64,000 nt of DNA, from the IMG/VR virus record IMGVR_UViG_3300026097_001139, positions 24,387 through 88,386 of that record; one strand, 5' to 3'. The position numbers and the translations under genes are program-made. This document shows, in pieces, positions 52,240-60,549 of the stretch; position 1 is the stretch's first letter, and each line of letters opens with the position of its first letter. Source of the DNA: a virus. Below the pieces are notes generated by a model. It was not told the DNA's origin and searched no databases. It worked only from the letters and a program-made list of their open reading frames with translations.

Positions 52240-52738
52240 TTGTTAGTACACTATCATTGTCATATTTTTCCCAGTCTGTAAACACACGTCGGTCCATCAA
52301 TTCATGCACACTGTGTACCCATACGCCCGGATTGGATCCTTCGAATTCTCGGTCGTCTAACTTGAGACAAGCATTGTAGCCCAATTGGTTTATATAAGGC
52401 AGTTTTGCCGAAATCATTGCTATAAAGCGATGTTGTTCGGTAAACCCTGCTTCTAGTATCCATTCCACATGAGAAATATCAAAGTCTAGTGTAACCCAAA
52501 AGCCAAGGTCTAGTAGATTATCCACTAGAGTGTACCATTTTTCATCAGGAACAAAACTGCCATTGGCACCAAGATACACATGCTTGACATGATGAAATTC
52601 AATTTGGTCTAGTACTTCGCCAAATGGTCTGCACCCTACTACAAACAGTGTATTCATCTCGTATACTGGTGTATGCTCTACTTCTTTGCCTGTAAAGTAA
52701 TTTACATTCACATGACTTTCTCTGTTGTTAGTGGTCAT
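52232..52738 (-). CDS. Hypothetical protein, 168 aa
   Basis: Alternating strands and helices (NTLFVVGCRPFGEVLDQIEF; HVYLGANGSFVPDEKWYTL; GFWVTLDFDISHVEWIL) suggest a TIM-barrel-like piece, but no motif is recognised. The ATG at 52738 follows TTG in the same frame. Overlaps both neighbours, between the YdcH-like and radical SAM genes. Confidence 0.65.
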   Translation of the reverse strand: MTTNNRESHVNVNYFTGKEVEHTPVYEMNTLFVVGCRPFGEVLDQIEFHHVKHVYLGANGSFVPDEKWYTLVDNLLDLGFWVTLDFDISHVEWILEAGFTEQHRFIAMISAKLPYINQLGYNACLKLDDREFEGSNPGVWVHSVHELMDRRVFTDWEKYDNDSVLTNE

Positions 52739-52934
52739 CAAATTCTACCGTTTCGTGATCTTGTTCAAACTGCTTGCGCTTCCACATTTCAATTTCGTCT
52801 CGTAGCTGTAGCTTTTCCTTTTTCAGCTGATGCAATTCATAGTCGTCGTATACACCTGTGCTTTCTTTACCACGGATTTTTTTATCCAATTGATGATGTA
52901 ATTTTTCCAATTGTTCTATGCGTTTATGATACAT
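52728..52934 (-). CDS. DUF465/YdcH-like coiled-coil protein, 68 aa
   Basis: LEKLHHQLDKKI and DDYELHQLKKEKLQLRDEIE match the DUF465/YdcH pattern (H-x2-LD-x-I; L-x2-LKKEKL-LKDEI). Small helical proteins of unknown function. Starts after AAGGAGAAGTTAAG. Confidence 0.75.
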   Translation of the reverse strand: MYHKRIEQLEKLHHQLDKKIRGKESTGVYDDYELHQLKKEKLQLRDEIEMWKRKQFEQDHETVEFDDH

Positions 52935-52949
52935 CTTAACTTCTCCTTT

Positions 52950-52978
52950 AGTATAACAAAACTATTACGAAAAATCAA
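52950..52978 (-). promoter_or_regulatory. Possible weak sigma70-like promoter
   Basis: TTGATT (52978-52973), 17-base spacer, TATACT (52955-52950) before the YdcH-like gene. The -35 box is coding and the ribosome-binding site starts four bases after the -10 box, so the RNA would lose part of it. Confidence 0.35.
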
Positions 52979-54422
52979 ACAAATTATTAAACTGGCGCTG
53001 AGCATTAACTGCTTTCTTTCCGCCCATGCCTCGTGCTCCTGAAATGCCCATCCAAAACTTGCTGTAATGATCTAAAATGTCCAGTCGTTCCTGATAGTCT
53101 GGTGTTGCAAACACTTGATTGATTATGTCACGTGATGTTGTACCGGAAAGATTATCTACCAGCATGCTTGGGTGCACACCGGCATCAAACTGTCTATTCG
53201 CCTGTTGTACAGCGTTTATATGGTGCCACACATTGTGTCCCATCATCAATGCGTAACTGAAGCTGTCCCAGGAAGTTTTTCCTTCCTTGCCAATCTTATT
53301 CACGTCGCCTGGTGCATATTTGCAAACGTCTTTTACCATGAGATTGGCACTGATTGGACTGTCGTCGAACACATTGTGAACGCCTTCTGCTAATACAGCA
53401 TCTCTAAAGCTTCTTGAGTCATTGGCTAATGCTTTGTTATCCACAGTTGCTTCCATCTTGTAACTCCACTTGCTGTGATGATCAGTTACAGTATTGGTAT
53501 AGATCTGCCCATTGGCTGTGGCAAGGAATGGACTTGCACAGTCAAATGAGATGGTAAAATTGGGATTGTGATGCTTGCGTACTGCACGTTGAATGTCAGT
53601 TAACAGCACTGCCCATTCCAGTTTGCTTGTGCCAAGAAAGTGCATCCAATCATGTTGTCCTTGTTCTAGCAAGCCGTCGTGTATGAGTGTAACAACACGT
53701 CTCAATGCCAGATGAGGATCAGCCATGTTAGCGCCTCCCATACTCCAGCCTCGGAAGAATTTTTCGTGGCGAGCTGGGTCACTGTAGTGCTTCATGAGAT
53801 CATACCAATCATCGGCTTCTTGATGATTGCCGCCCTGTAATACATTCAAAAATTTGGCTTTGCCTGACGAATGTTTCATAAAGTATTCGTGATTGTACTT
53901 GGTTGCTGTCACAGCATCCTGATAGCTGTGGATCCCGGACTTTTCTGCACATTCTGGTACGGTGTATGTCCAGGTTGGAATATCCAATGTCATTGAATAA
54001 TCACTTACATTGTCTAACCACTTGAGCACTGTGCTTCGGTATTTTTCTGCACGTTTACAGTTTGGGTTTGCCCATTCGCCTTCCCAGACACCTTTGGCAA
54101 TTTGAAATCCACCTGAGTCAGCAAGCAGTGTGGTATGATTGCCGCGTTCTCGAATCATTGCTTCTTTTGGACTGTGCTTGCTTAAATCCAAATTGGCATG
54201 CCCGGCACTGTACAGTCCCCAACGATATGTGAACAATCCTTTTTGATCATTGAAGAAGTTCATCATCTCCATGTCTTGTATGCTCTGCGGCATACGACTT
54301 TGTTCTACATATTCTTCATACTGCTGTCTGCCAATATAGTTGGCATAAAAGCTGCTGATTGCTGGCAGAAATACTGCATAATCGTTTTGCTTATTGGTTA
54401 AGTTATCTTGAAGATATTCCAT
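52965..54422 (-). CDS. dpdA: DpdA-like DNA (deaza)guanine transglycosylase, 485 aa
   Basis: TGT-superfamily features: ADSGGFQ (101-107) with the base-pocket Asp, LDIPTW near 147, FLNVLQGG (191-198) and SFDCASPF (292-299) with the candidate nucleophile D294-region Asp. The tRNA-TGT zinc motif C-x-C-x2-C is absent, as expected for the DNA-acting DpdA group. It would replace guanine in phage DNA by a preQ0-type base, protecting from restriction. Upstream steps FolE, QueD-like and QueE are in this window; QueC is not. Confidence 0.8.
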   Translation of the reverse strand: MEYLQDNLTNKQNDYAVFLPAISSFYANYIGRQQYEEYVEQSRMPQSIQDMEMMNFFNDQKGLFTYRWGLYSAGHANLDLSKHSPKEAMIRERGNHTTLLADSGGFQIAKGVWEGEWANPNCKRAEKYRSTVLKWLDNVSDYSMTLDIPTWTYTVPECAEKSGIHSYQDAVTATKYNHEYFMKHSSGKAKFLNVLQGGNHQEADDWYDLMKHYSDPARHEKFFRGWSMGGANMADPHLALRRVVTLIHDGLLEQGQHDWMHFLGTSKLEWAVLLTDIQRAVRKHHNPNFTISFDCASPFLATANGQIYTNTVTDHHSKWSYKMEATVDNKALANDSRSFRDAVLAEGVHNVFDDSPISANLMVKDVCKYAPGDVNKIGKEGKTSWDSFSYALMMGHNVWHHINAVQQANRQFDAGVHPSMLVDNLSGTTSRDIINQVFATPDYQERLDILDHYSKFWMGISGARGMGGKKAVNAQRQFNNLFDFS

Positions 54423-55438
54423 TATTGTACAATGTCTCTTAGACTAGCGCCAAAATCTACTAGTTTGCTATTTCTGTTTACAGCGGCTCTCAAAGCATCA
54501 ATTGCAGGTAAATGATCACTGTGAGCTATGTTGCCTATCACATCCTGACTGGCAAAATCTCGCCAGGTGCCCCAATCTTCCAATCTATGTACCACGCCTT
54601 GAAAGTTATAATGTTCACATAAATCAACGAAATTGTCTATGTCATGCCAGTTATCTGCCTGAAGAACAAATTTCAATAACACTTCTGAGTCAGTGTGCGT
54701 TAGCCAATTGAGATTTTCTGTGAGATTTTTCCAACGACCTGGCTGTCTGACCTGTTCATATACCTCAGCACTTCCTGCGTCAATGCTGATAAAATATTGT
54801 GTTATGCTATTTAGAATGTCTGTGCCAGGCAGTAGTTTTTTCATCAACAGTCCATTGGTAAACAGTCTCACTGTTTGATATTGACTGGGAACAAATTCGC
54901 GAATCAATGGACGCATGATGTGACTGGCCAATGGATCGCCGTTGCCGCTCATCACAATGTGACATGGTTGATCAAAGTCCTCTAGTAAGCTGATCAAATG
55001 GCGTACCTGTGCGATCTTTTCTTCAAATTCGCCGTGGTCTGGACGAATCATTCTACTTTCGGGCCTGCAACTTGGGCACGCTAGATTACAACTTTCGTCA
55101 ATATTAATACTCACAGTGTAATGATCCTTGATTAAGTCACTGTGTAGCACTCCGCATCTATCTACAGCACAATGAAAAAAGTTACCACGGTCGATGTCTT
55201 GTTGTAACTGTTGAGCTGTGTTACTGTTCCATATGTCCTCTAGTTGATCAAACTTGGATATATGCCCAACACTGATAGGCAACCATGCTTCGCATGGACA
55301 TACAAAACAGTTGCCCTGCCAATCAACAACTAGGTCTCGACTTGGACTGTTACAACGATATGTTGTGGTGTGCCCTAGCTGTGCGTTGCGAGGTATGCTA
55401 TCATAGTTGTGCTGATGATAGCTGGGCACTGGCAACAT
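54422..55438 (-). CDS. Radical SAM protein with N-terminal twitch-like cysteines, 338 aa
   Basis: Core motif CNLACPSC (C121, C125, C128 counted from a TTG 12 bases upstream). Before it are cysteines in YRCNSPSRD, GNCFVCPCEAW, FFHCAVDRCG. Same layout as 51070 and 25943. MSGNGDPLASHIMRP replaces the GGE motif. Ends at the DpdA start. ATG at 55438 is preferred over TTG at 55450; no clear ribosome-binding site. Confidence 0.83.
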   Translation of the reverse strand: MLPVPSYHQHNYDSIPRNAQLGHTTTYRCNSPSRDLVVDWQGNCFVCPCEAWLPISVGHISKFDQLEDIWNSNTAQQLQQDIDRGNFFHCAVDRCGVLHSDLIKDHYTVSINIDESCNLACPSCRPESRMIRPDHGEFEEKIAQVRHLISLLEDFDQPCHIVMSGNGDPLASHIMRPLIREFVPSQYQTVRLFTNGLLMKKLLPGTDILNSITQYFISIDAGSAEVYEQVRQPGRWKNLTENLNWLTHTDSEVLLKFVLQADNWHDIDNFVDLCEHYNFQGVVHRLEDWGTWRDFASQDVIGNIAHSDHLPAIDALRAAVNRNSKLVDFGASLRDIVQ

Positions 55439-56027
55439 GTTTAGGGACAAGTTGGTAGAGTTCGCTATTGGTAGTACTCCATGTTAATTGATCTTGTTCT
55501 AGCAGTTTAGAAGTAAAGGTTGTGCCGGTTTCAGTGTACATGCTCCAGTCTGCTACAAAGAATCTTTGATTCATATTGCTCATATGATAAAAATTAAAAG
55601 GCCTACAGTGTGTACAAGCACCCCATGCACCGCCAACCACAAGCCAATCTTGTACATGTGGTACCATGTTTTGCATGTGATATTCCACTGCGTCTGGAGT
55701 AAGCAATGCAAAACTGTGCTTATTATACACAATATCCTGTAGATCTCTGTGTGCTTCTCTTGTGCCGGTATACTGCATCAAGGGCAGAACAAATTCAGGC
55801 GTGTAGTTGTTAAGACTGTATTCGCTGATGGTGTTTAATAAACTTGTGTCATAACGCACATCTAGTGCTACTTCGTAGTTGGCACTGATAACACTGTCTA
55901 GATAGTATTTTTCTAGATTGTACATCATGGCATCTACCCAGCGATCTAGGTAGGGTTCATCCCAAACATCGATAAAAATTACTCCACGAATGTTGGGTTT
56001 GGTGTTGCTGTAACAGTCTTTTAACAT
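55401..56027 (-). CDS. Hypothetical protein, 208 aa
   Basis: PNIRGVIFIDVWDEPYLDRWVDAM near the N-terminus and a central WLVVGGAWGACTHCRPFNF with C-x2-C are notable, but no family is recognised. Ends AQLSSAQL, a short duplicated tail inside the overlap with the radical SAM gene. Lies directly after the clamp gene. Confidence 0.65.
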   Translation of the reverse strand: MLKDCYSNTKPNIRGVIFIDVWDEPYLDRWVDAMMYNLEKYYLDSVISANYEVALDVRYDTSLLNTISEYSLNNYTPEFVLPLMQYTGTREAHRDLQDIVYNKHSFALLTPDAVEYHMQNMVPHVQDWLVVGGAWGACTHCRPFNFYHMSNMNQRFFVADWSMYTETGTTFTSKLLEQDQLTWSTTNSELYQLVPKHVASAQLSSAQL

Positions 56028-56030
56028 CTA

Positions 56031-56762
56031 TTATTTGCTCTGTGCTGGAAGGATATAGTTGTATTCAGCAATGCCACTGTTTACTGTGATCTGTGCTGCT
56101 CCGTCATCTGAAATACGCACAGTTTTATCGCCAGTGAGGTCCATGATACCAGCAAAGTGCTTCACAGGCCAGGCCCAACCACGCGACAGTGCGCCGCCTA
56201 CTGCTGGATGAAATACAAAATCTCCAGCGTGTGTGCTGTGGTCACCAAAGTAAAACTTGAGGTCCCCATCTTCGGTTTTAGCTACAAAGTTAGGCTCTTC
56301 GGAGTTGGCTGATATCTGCATCTTAAGACGCTGAATGCCTGCCACAGATGGTTCAAATTCTACATGCCAGTTAGCGCCTTTGAACTTGAAATCCTTTAGC
56401 TTTTGTGTGACAATTTCACTGCTCATAAAACGATAATCGTTTTTAAAGTCACCAGTGGCGTTTTCAAAATGCAAGCCCACAGGTACAGTTTCGCCGTTGC
56501 GATCCTGTTTGTTTACGGTGATTTCGGCATTTTCTCTGTATTCACCTAGATTCAACAATACCTTTAGTTTGCTAAGATTGGGCAATCCGAATGTGCCAAT
56601 AAATTCAGCAACTGGTGTAAGATATCGACCTTGCACAACCACACTGCGATCATCGGCCATGCCAACAATTGCAGTTTCTTTGTCATCGCCAGTGATCTTT
56701 AACAGCTCAATACAGCCAAGATCAAAAGTATGCTCTACTAGATCTAGTAAGTAGTCTCTCAC
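56031..56762 (-). CDS. Sliding clamp, gp45-like, 243 aa
   Basis: Closely fits T4-like cyanophage gp45: NGETVPVGLHFENATGDFKNDYRFMSSEI, KFKGANWHVEFEPSVAGIQRLK, FYFGDHSTHAGDFVFHP and ISDDGAAQITVNSGIAEYNYILPAQSK. It is the trimeric processivity ring for the polymerase and, in T4, couples late transcription to replication. GTG start at 56762 after AAGGAGAATACT. Own promoter. Confidence 0.95.
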   Translation of the reverse strand: MRDYLLDLVEHTFDLGCIELLKITGDDKETAIVGMADDRSVVVQGRYLTPVAEFIGTFGLPNLSKLKVLLNLGEYRENAEITVNKQDRNGETVPVGLHFENATGDFKNDYRFMSSEIVTQKLKDFKFKGANWHVEFEPSVAGIQRLKMQISANSEEPNFVAKTEDGDLKFYFGDHSTHAGDFVFHPAVGGALSRGWAWPVKHFAGIMDLTGDKTVRISDDGAAQITVNSGIAEYNYILPAQSK

Positions 56763-56787
56763 AGTATTCTCCTTGTGTATGTAGATT

Positions 56788-56816
56788 AGTATATGGGGTA
56801 TTTAGAAAAAAGTCAA
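56788..56816 (-). promoter_or_regulatory. Sigma70-like promoter of the clamp gene, with CTAAATA in the spacer
   Basis: TTGACT (56816-56811), 17-base spacer, TATACT (56793-56788) on the minus strand. The spacer contains CTAAATA (56805-56799), so early and late transcription could both start here. Confidence 0.85.
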
Positions 56817-56825
56817 CAGTATTGA

Positions 56826-57773
56826 TTATAAAGGCATTGGTTTAGCAAGAGTTTGCCCTCCGCGTAATGTGGTTAATTCGCCAGGTGCTGTGCACTCAAT
56901 ATATCCAAGTCCGCTGTTGTGCATGGTTTTGTATATAATGGTGTACCCTAGCTCTTCCAGTATGCGAACCACTTCTCTGCCTGGGGTATAACATCTTTGT
57001 CGCGCTTCTACAAACTGAACAGCAGTTGAATCATCACAGTCATTGAATGTGAAAGCAAGCTTGCCGCCACTGCGTAACAGTGTTATAAATTCCTTGAAGT
57101 ATTTTTCTAACAGTTCAATTGGCCGCAGTTCAAAAAAGTTTGTTACCAAAATTAAGCCAATCTGCTTTGGAGGCAAATCCTGCATCATGGTATCAATATA
57201 CTCAATGGTGTCGGCAAAGCACAATCTACGCTGGTATCGCTTGCCAAACTGTTTTATACCCGGTAGCATGCTGTCCTGATTTGTGTCAACTAGATACAAA
57301 GGATCACAGGCTACCATTTCCCTCATGAAATCACAGGCCTGTGGTCTAAATACCACACCAGGAAATTGCCAATCTGTGATGATGTTGATACGATTTCGCA
57401 CAAGATCATCGAATTCCGGGTCAGTTTCTAAACTGTCCAGTCCTTCTGAACTGTCTTTGTTGTACTGATAAAAATTACTGCTGGCAGTGTAATAGGTGCC
57501 TTCGTGTTCAAGCACTTCCCGGAATACTTCTTCACGCAGTGCTCTAAAATGCAGTGGCAAACGTTTTGCATGCTGTATTGCCGCGCTATAATCACAATCT
57601 ATAGGATGATAGTTGTCCCATTCAATGTTTTCCAACTTGTGCTCTTCTGCAACACTTTCTATCAGATAAACAATTTCTCTCACTCGTTGGTCAGACTCGA
57701 TGCTGTCTATTAGATTAAGATAGGCAACCAGTTTACTTAAACTATGTCGTGCACGTATTCTATCACTAAGCAT
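56826..57773 (-). CDS. Methyltransferase-like Rossmann protein, 315 aa
   Basis: ACDPLYLVDTNQDSM, LPPKQIGLILVTNFFELRPI and FITLLRSGGKLAFTFNDCDD give a methyltransferase-type strand order, but no clean GxGxG loop is visible, so SAM binding is uncertain. Start overlaps the polymerase stop. By position it is a replication-operon gene; a nucleic-acid role is possible. Confidence 0.6.
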   Translation of the reverse strand: MLSDRIRARHSLSKLVAYLNLIDSIESDQRVREIVYLIESVAEEHKLENIEWDNYHPIDCDYSAAIQHAKRLPLHFRALREEVFREVLEHEGTYYTASSNFYQYNKDSSEGLDSLETDPEFDDLVRNRINIITDWQFPGVVFRPQACDFMREMVACDPLYLVDTNQDSMLPGIKQFGKRYQRRLCFADTIEYIDTMMQDLPPKQIGLILVTNFFELRPIELLEKYFKEFITLLRSGGKLAFTFNDCDDSTAVQFVEARQRCYTPGREVVRILEELGYTIIYKTMHNSGLGYIECTAPGELTTLRGGQTLAKPMPL

Positions 57774-60420
57774 CGCCGAAGTCGAACAAGTCCTCGAATG
57801 TGTTTTGTGTGTTTGTTGCGCTGGACAAATCCCAATCCAGCACTCCTAACAAGTTGTCGATTTTGCCGTCGATCAACACAGTTTCCATTTCGCCGTCGTC
57901 GAACGGCATGTCTTTAAACCACTGTGGCAAATGCAGTTCATCTGTGGGATAAGCAATACTGGTCCATCCTAGTGGATTCTTTTTCAACTTGCACACAATC
58001 ACTTTCATGCCATCAATAACTGTCATGCTATAGTTATCACTGTTCATTTCTTTGAGTGTATTCCAGTTCATGCCTGCTCGTACATGCCCGGGCATATTGG
58101 TTTTGCCTTCGCGTTTTTCTTTTTTAACATATTTGGTCAAGTTGTTTACACGCTTGGGCGATCCTTTCTCCCAGCCTGGTCTTTCAGAAAACTCGTACTT
58201 GAATTCTCTAATGCGTTCAATCACACTGTCTCTAGTGTATCCTTGCAGAACCATGTCGAGGATTTCTTTGAGAAAATTTTGTATTACCACCGGAGTGTCA
58301 GAACGTTTTAGATCCAAGCCCATGGCTTTAACTTTGCCAGGTTTGCCTTCTATGTCAAGACGTTTGCCTTCTTGGTCATACACCATCACAGCATATCGTT
58401 TCTTGGTAATAAACAAGCCTTTGGTGCCAGTGATTTCTCTACCACCTCGAATCACACTACCGCGTTTGCGTGGGCAATGAAATGCTTGTTCCATAAAGCC
58501 TGGAAAGCTGTCGTTTACTTCATCTGAGATGCTTTCGTACAGTTGTACAGCAATTTCTTTGTTCCATTCGACATCTTGTTCTTTGATCTCAGGCCATGCA
58601 CTGAAATAACAACTATCTGTGTCGCCGTAAATGATTGCTTTTCCTATATGATCATACTCGCCTGTTATGCACTGATTAACGTATGCATCCATGTGTTTAG
58701 CAATACTTCTGCCAGTGAGTGTGGTTGATTGCCCGATGCGTTTATCAAAGAATCTACATCCAGGATTGAGAATTGCGCCATACAGGCTGTTCAAGTTAAT
58801 CTTTTTTACCAGCTGCCGCTTGTCCCAGTATTCTTCGTCTACTTTGTTTGTAGATTCTTTTAGTTGGGCCTGCATTTCTTTACGTTCTGCGTACCAGCGT
58901 TCCAGCAAACCAGGAATAACTGCTTCAACTTCGCCTGTAAATATAGTGCCGTTTGCGCTGAGCATCCAGTTACTGTGACTGTCAAAGATCATTTTCCATA
59001 CTTCTGCGGCACTATGCACACTTTCTTCGCCGTTGACCCAGCGTATGGTTATTTCTGTGCCCCGCTGTTGTTCCATTACAGCAGTGTATTCCAAGCTTGC
59101 AAACAAACCTTCCCAGGCGGCAGCAAAGCTTGCACCATTACGCATGCGTTCTTGAATGTGATTATCTGTCATGTAAGGAACAAGCTGTCCTACAATAGTC
59201 TCTGGTCCCATGTTCAGTGCACGAATTGTACTGGGATATAGACTGTTAATATCGATTGAACCCACCCACTCATGAATGCCCTTTTTGGGATATGCTACGT
59301 AGGCACCAGCTGCCTGTGTATCTTCATCTGTGAGTCTTTGTTTGCGATTTGGAACAACCATGTTTCGAGCATGTGCTTCATTGATAATAGCCTGCTCTGT
59401 TACTGCAACTGCTCCCATTGTGGTTGGCAATAGTACAGTATTTTCATGTGCCAATGTGTTAGCAAGATCCAAAAACTTGAGTTTTTTGTCAATGTTGGCT
59501 AGCAGTACAACGTCTTGTCGGTTGTATTCAATAAACGTTTTGAAATCTTGATTGTAAAGCTGATCCAGTGTACCTTCGTACACTGTTTTACTGCCAAGGT
59601 TTTCGTATTCTCCGATAGCATCGAGACTGTAACTATGCCGTTCTTCGTAGGTGTACTTGCGATACAGTTGCATGTAGTCCATGTGCACCCTGCCAATCAA
59701 GTCAAATGTGATATTTTCAGCACCATAGCGTTCAAAGGTTCGCTGTTTGGGCAACTGTCCCCACAAACAGAATCGTCTAGTGTCATCCTTGCTGAGTACA
59801 CGGATACAGCGTTGCACAGTGTAAGGAATATCGTAGCCTTCTGAGTTCCAACCAGTAAGCACATCGGCGTCTTCGATTATATCCAAGAACGTGCTGATCA
59901 TCTCACCTTCATCCCAGAACAGAAAGGTGTTATCAAATTCTTCAACTTGTTCCTGTGCAGTTTCCTTGCTCATGTGCTTGGGCGGCACTGCCAGTGTGAT
60001 CAGTTGATCCAGCCAGTCAAGATACACTGTTATTGATGTAATAGGATTAAATGGATCATCAGGTGAACTATAACCGCGTTCTTGGTCAAAGTCCACCTCA
60101 ATGTCAAAAAATGCAGTGTGCAGTTTGGGTGCATCAACACCCTGGTAATGATCTGCTAAACAACGGAACACTGGATTGATATCACTTTCGTAGATATTTT
60201 TTCCGCTGTTGATTTTAACTTCTTTGTGAAATTCTTTGCTGTTTTTTGTAGCAAATCTGCTGACACTTGTTCCGTAAATGCTCTGGAACTTGCCCCGGGG
60301 ATCATCATAGTAAAACACATATTCGGCAGGGTATTCTTGATATATCCGCTCGCCGTTTTGTCTTTCTACAATGTGAATTCGATCTTGATTGCGATCAAAT
60401 AGTGCGTCTACGTAGCTCAT
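57766..60420 (-). CDS. Family B DNA polymerase (T4 gp43-like), 884 aa
   Basis: Exonuclease motifs FFDIEVDFD (D106, E108), NSEGYDIPY and YNRQDVVLL; polymerase motifs A (DINSLYPSTIRAL), B (KKINLNSLYGAI) and C (YGDTDSCYF). Length is close to T4 gp43 (898). C-terminus ends in FEDLFDF, a likely clamp-binding tail. Start after CAGGAGAACA. Proofreading residues are intact. Confidence 0.98.
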   Translation of the reverse strand: MSYVDALFDRNQDRIHIVERQNGERIYQEYPAEYVFYYDDPRGKFQSIYGTSVSRFATKNSKEFHKEVKINSGKNIYESDINPVFRCLADHYQGVDAPKLHTAFFDIEVDFDQERGYSSPDDPFNPITSITVYLDWLDQLITLAVPPKHMSKETAQEQVEEFDNTFLFWDEGEMISTFLDIIEDADVLTGWNSEGYDIPYTVQRCIRVLSKDDTRRFCLWGQLPKQRTFERYGAENITFDLIGRVHMDYMQLYRKYTYEERHSYSLDAIGEYENLGSKTVYEGTLDQLYNQDFKTFIEYNRQDVVLLANIDKKLKFLDLANTLAHENTVLLPTTMGAVAVTEQAIINEAHARNMVVPNRKQRLTDEDTQAAGAYVAYPKKGIHEWVGSIDINSLYPSTIRALNMGPETIVGQLVPYMTDNHIQERMRNGASFAAAWEGLFASLEYTAVMEQQRGTEITIRWVNGEESVHSAAEVWKMIFDSHSNWMLSANGTIFTGEVEAVIPGLLERWYAERKEMQAQLKESTNKVDEEYWDKRQLVKKINLNSLYGAILNPGCRFFDKRIGQSTTLTGRSIAKHMDAYVNQCITGEYDHIGKAIIYGDTDSCYFSAWPEIKEQDVEWNKEIAVQLYESISDEVNDSFPGFMEQAFHCPRKRGSVIRGGREITGTKGLFITKKRYAVMVYDQEGKRLDIEGKPGKVKAMGLDLKRSDTPVVIQNFLKEILDMVLQGYTRDSVIERIREFKYEFSERPGWEKGSPKRVNNLTKYVKKEKREGKTNMPGHVRAGMNWNTLKEMNSDNYSMTVIDGMKVIVCKLKKNPLGWTSIAYPTDELHLPQWFKDMPFDDGEMETVLIDGKIDNLLGVLDWDLSSATNTQNTFEDLFDFGDA

Positions 60421-60481
60421 TGTTCTCCTGTGAATTTTGGCTCACTGACCATGGTTCATGTAACTTACGGTTACGATTCGT

Positions 60482-60510
60482 ATTATAACACTGTGTAGGA
60501 TATTTAGCAA
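60482..60510 (-). promoter_or_regulatory. Sigma70-like promoter of the polymerase gene, overlapping CTAAATA
   Basis: TTGCTA (60510-60505), 17-base spacer, TATAAT (60487-60482) on the minus strand, 62 bases before the ATG. CTAAATA (60507-60501) overlaps the -35 box. Confidence 0.65.
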
Positions 60511-60512
60511 TA

Positions 60513-60542
60513 GATGCAGATACAATTTTCGTGCTCTGCATC
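60513..60542. other. Hairpin after the TctC-like gene
   Basis: Perfect 8-bp arms GATGCAGA and TCTGCATC with a 14-base loop, just after the TctC-like stop (60550) and before the polymerase promoter. No T-run follows on the minus strand, so terminator function is unsure. Confidence 0.45.
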
Positions 60543-60549
60543 CTTGGTT

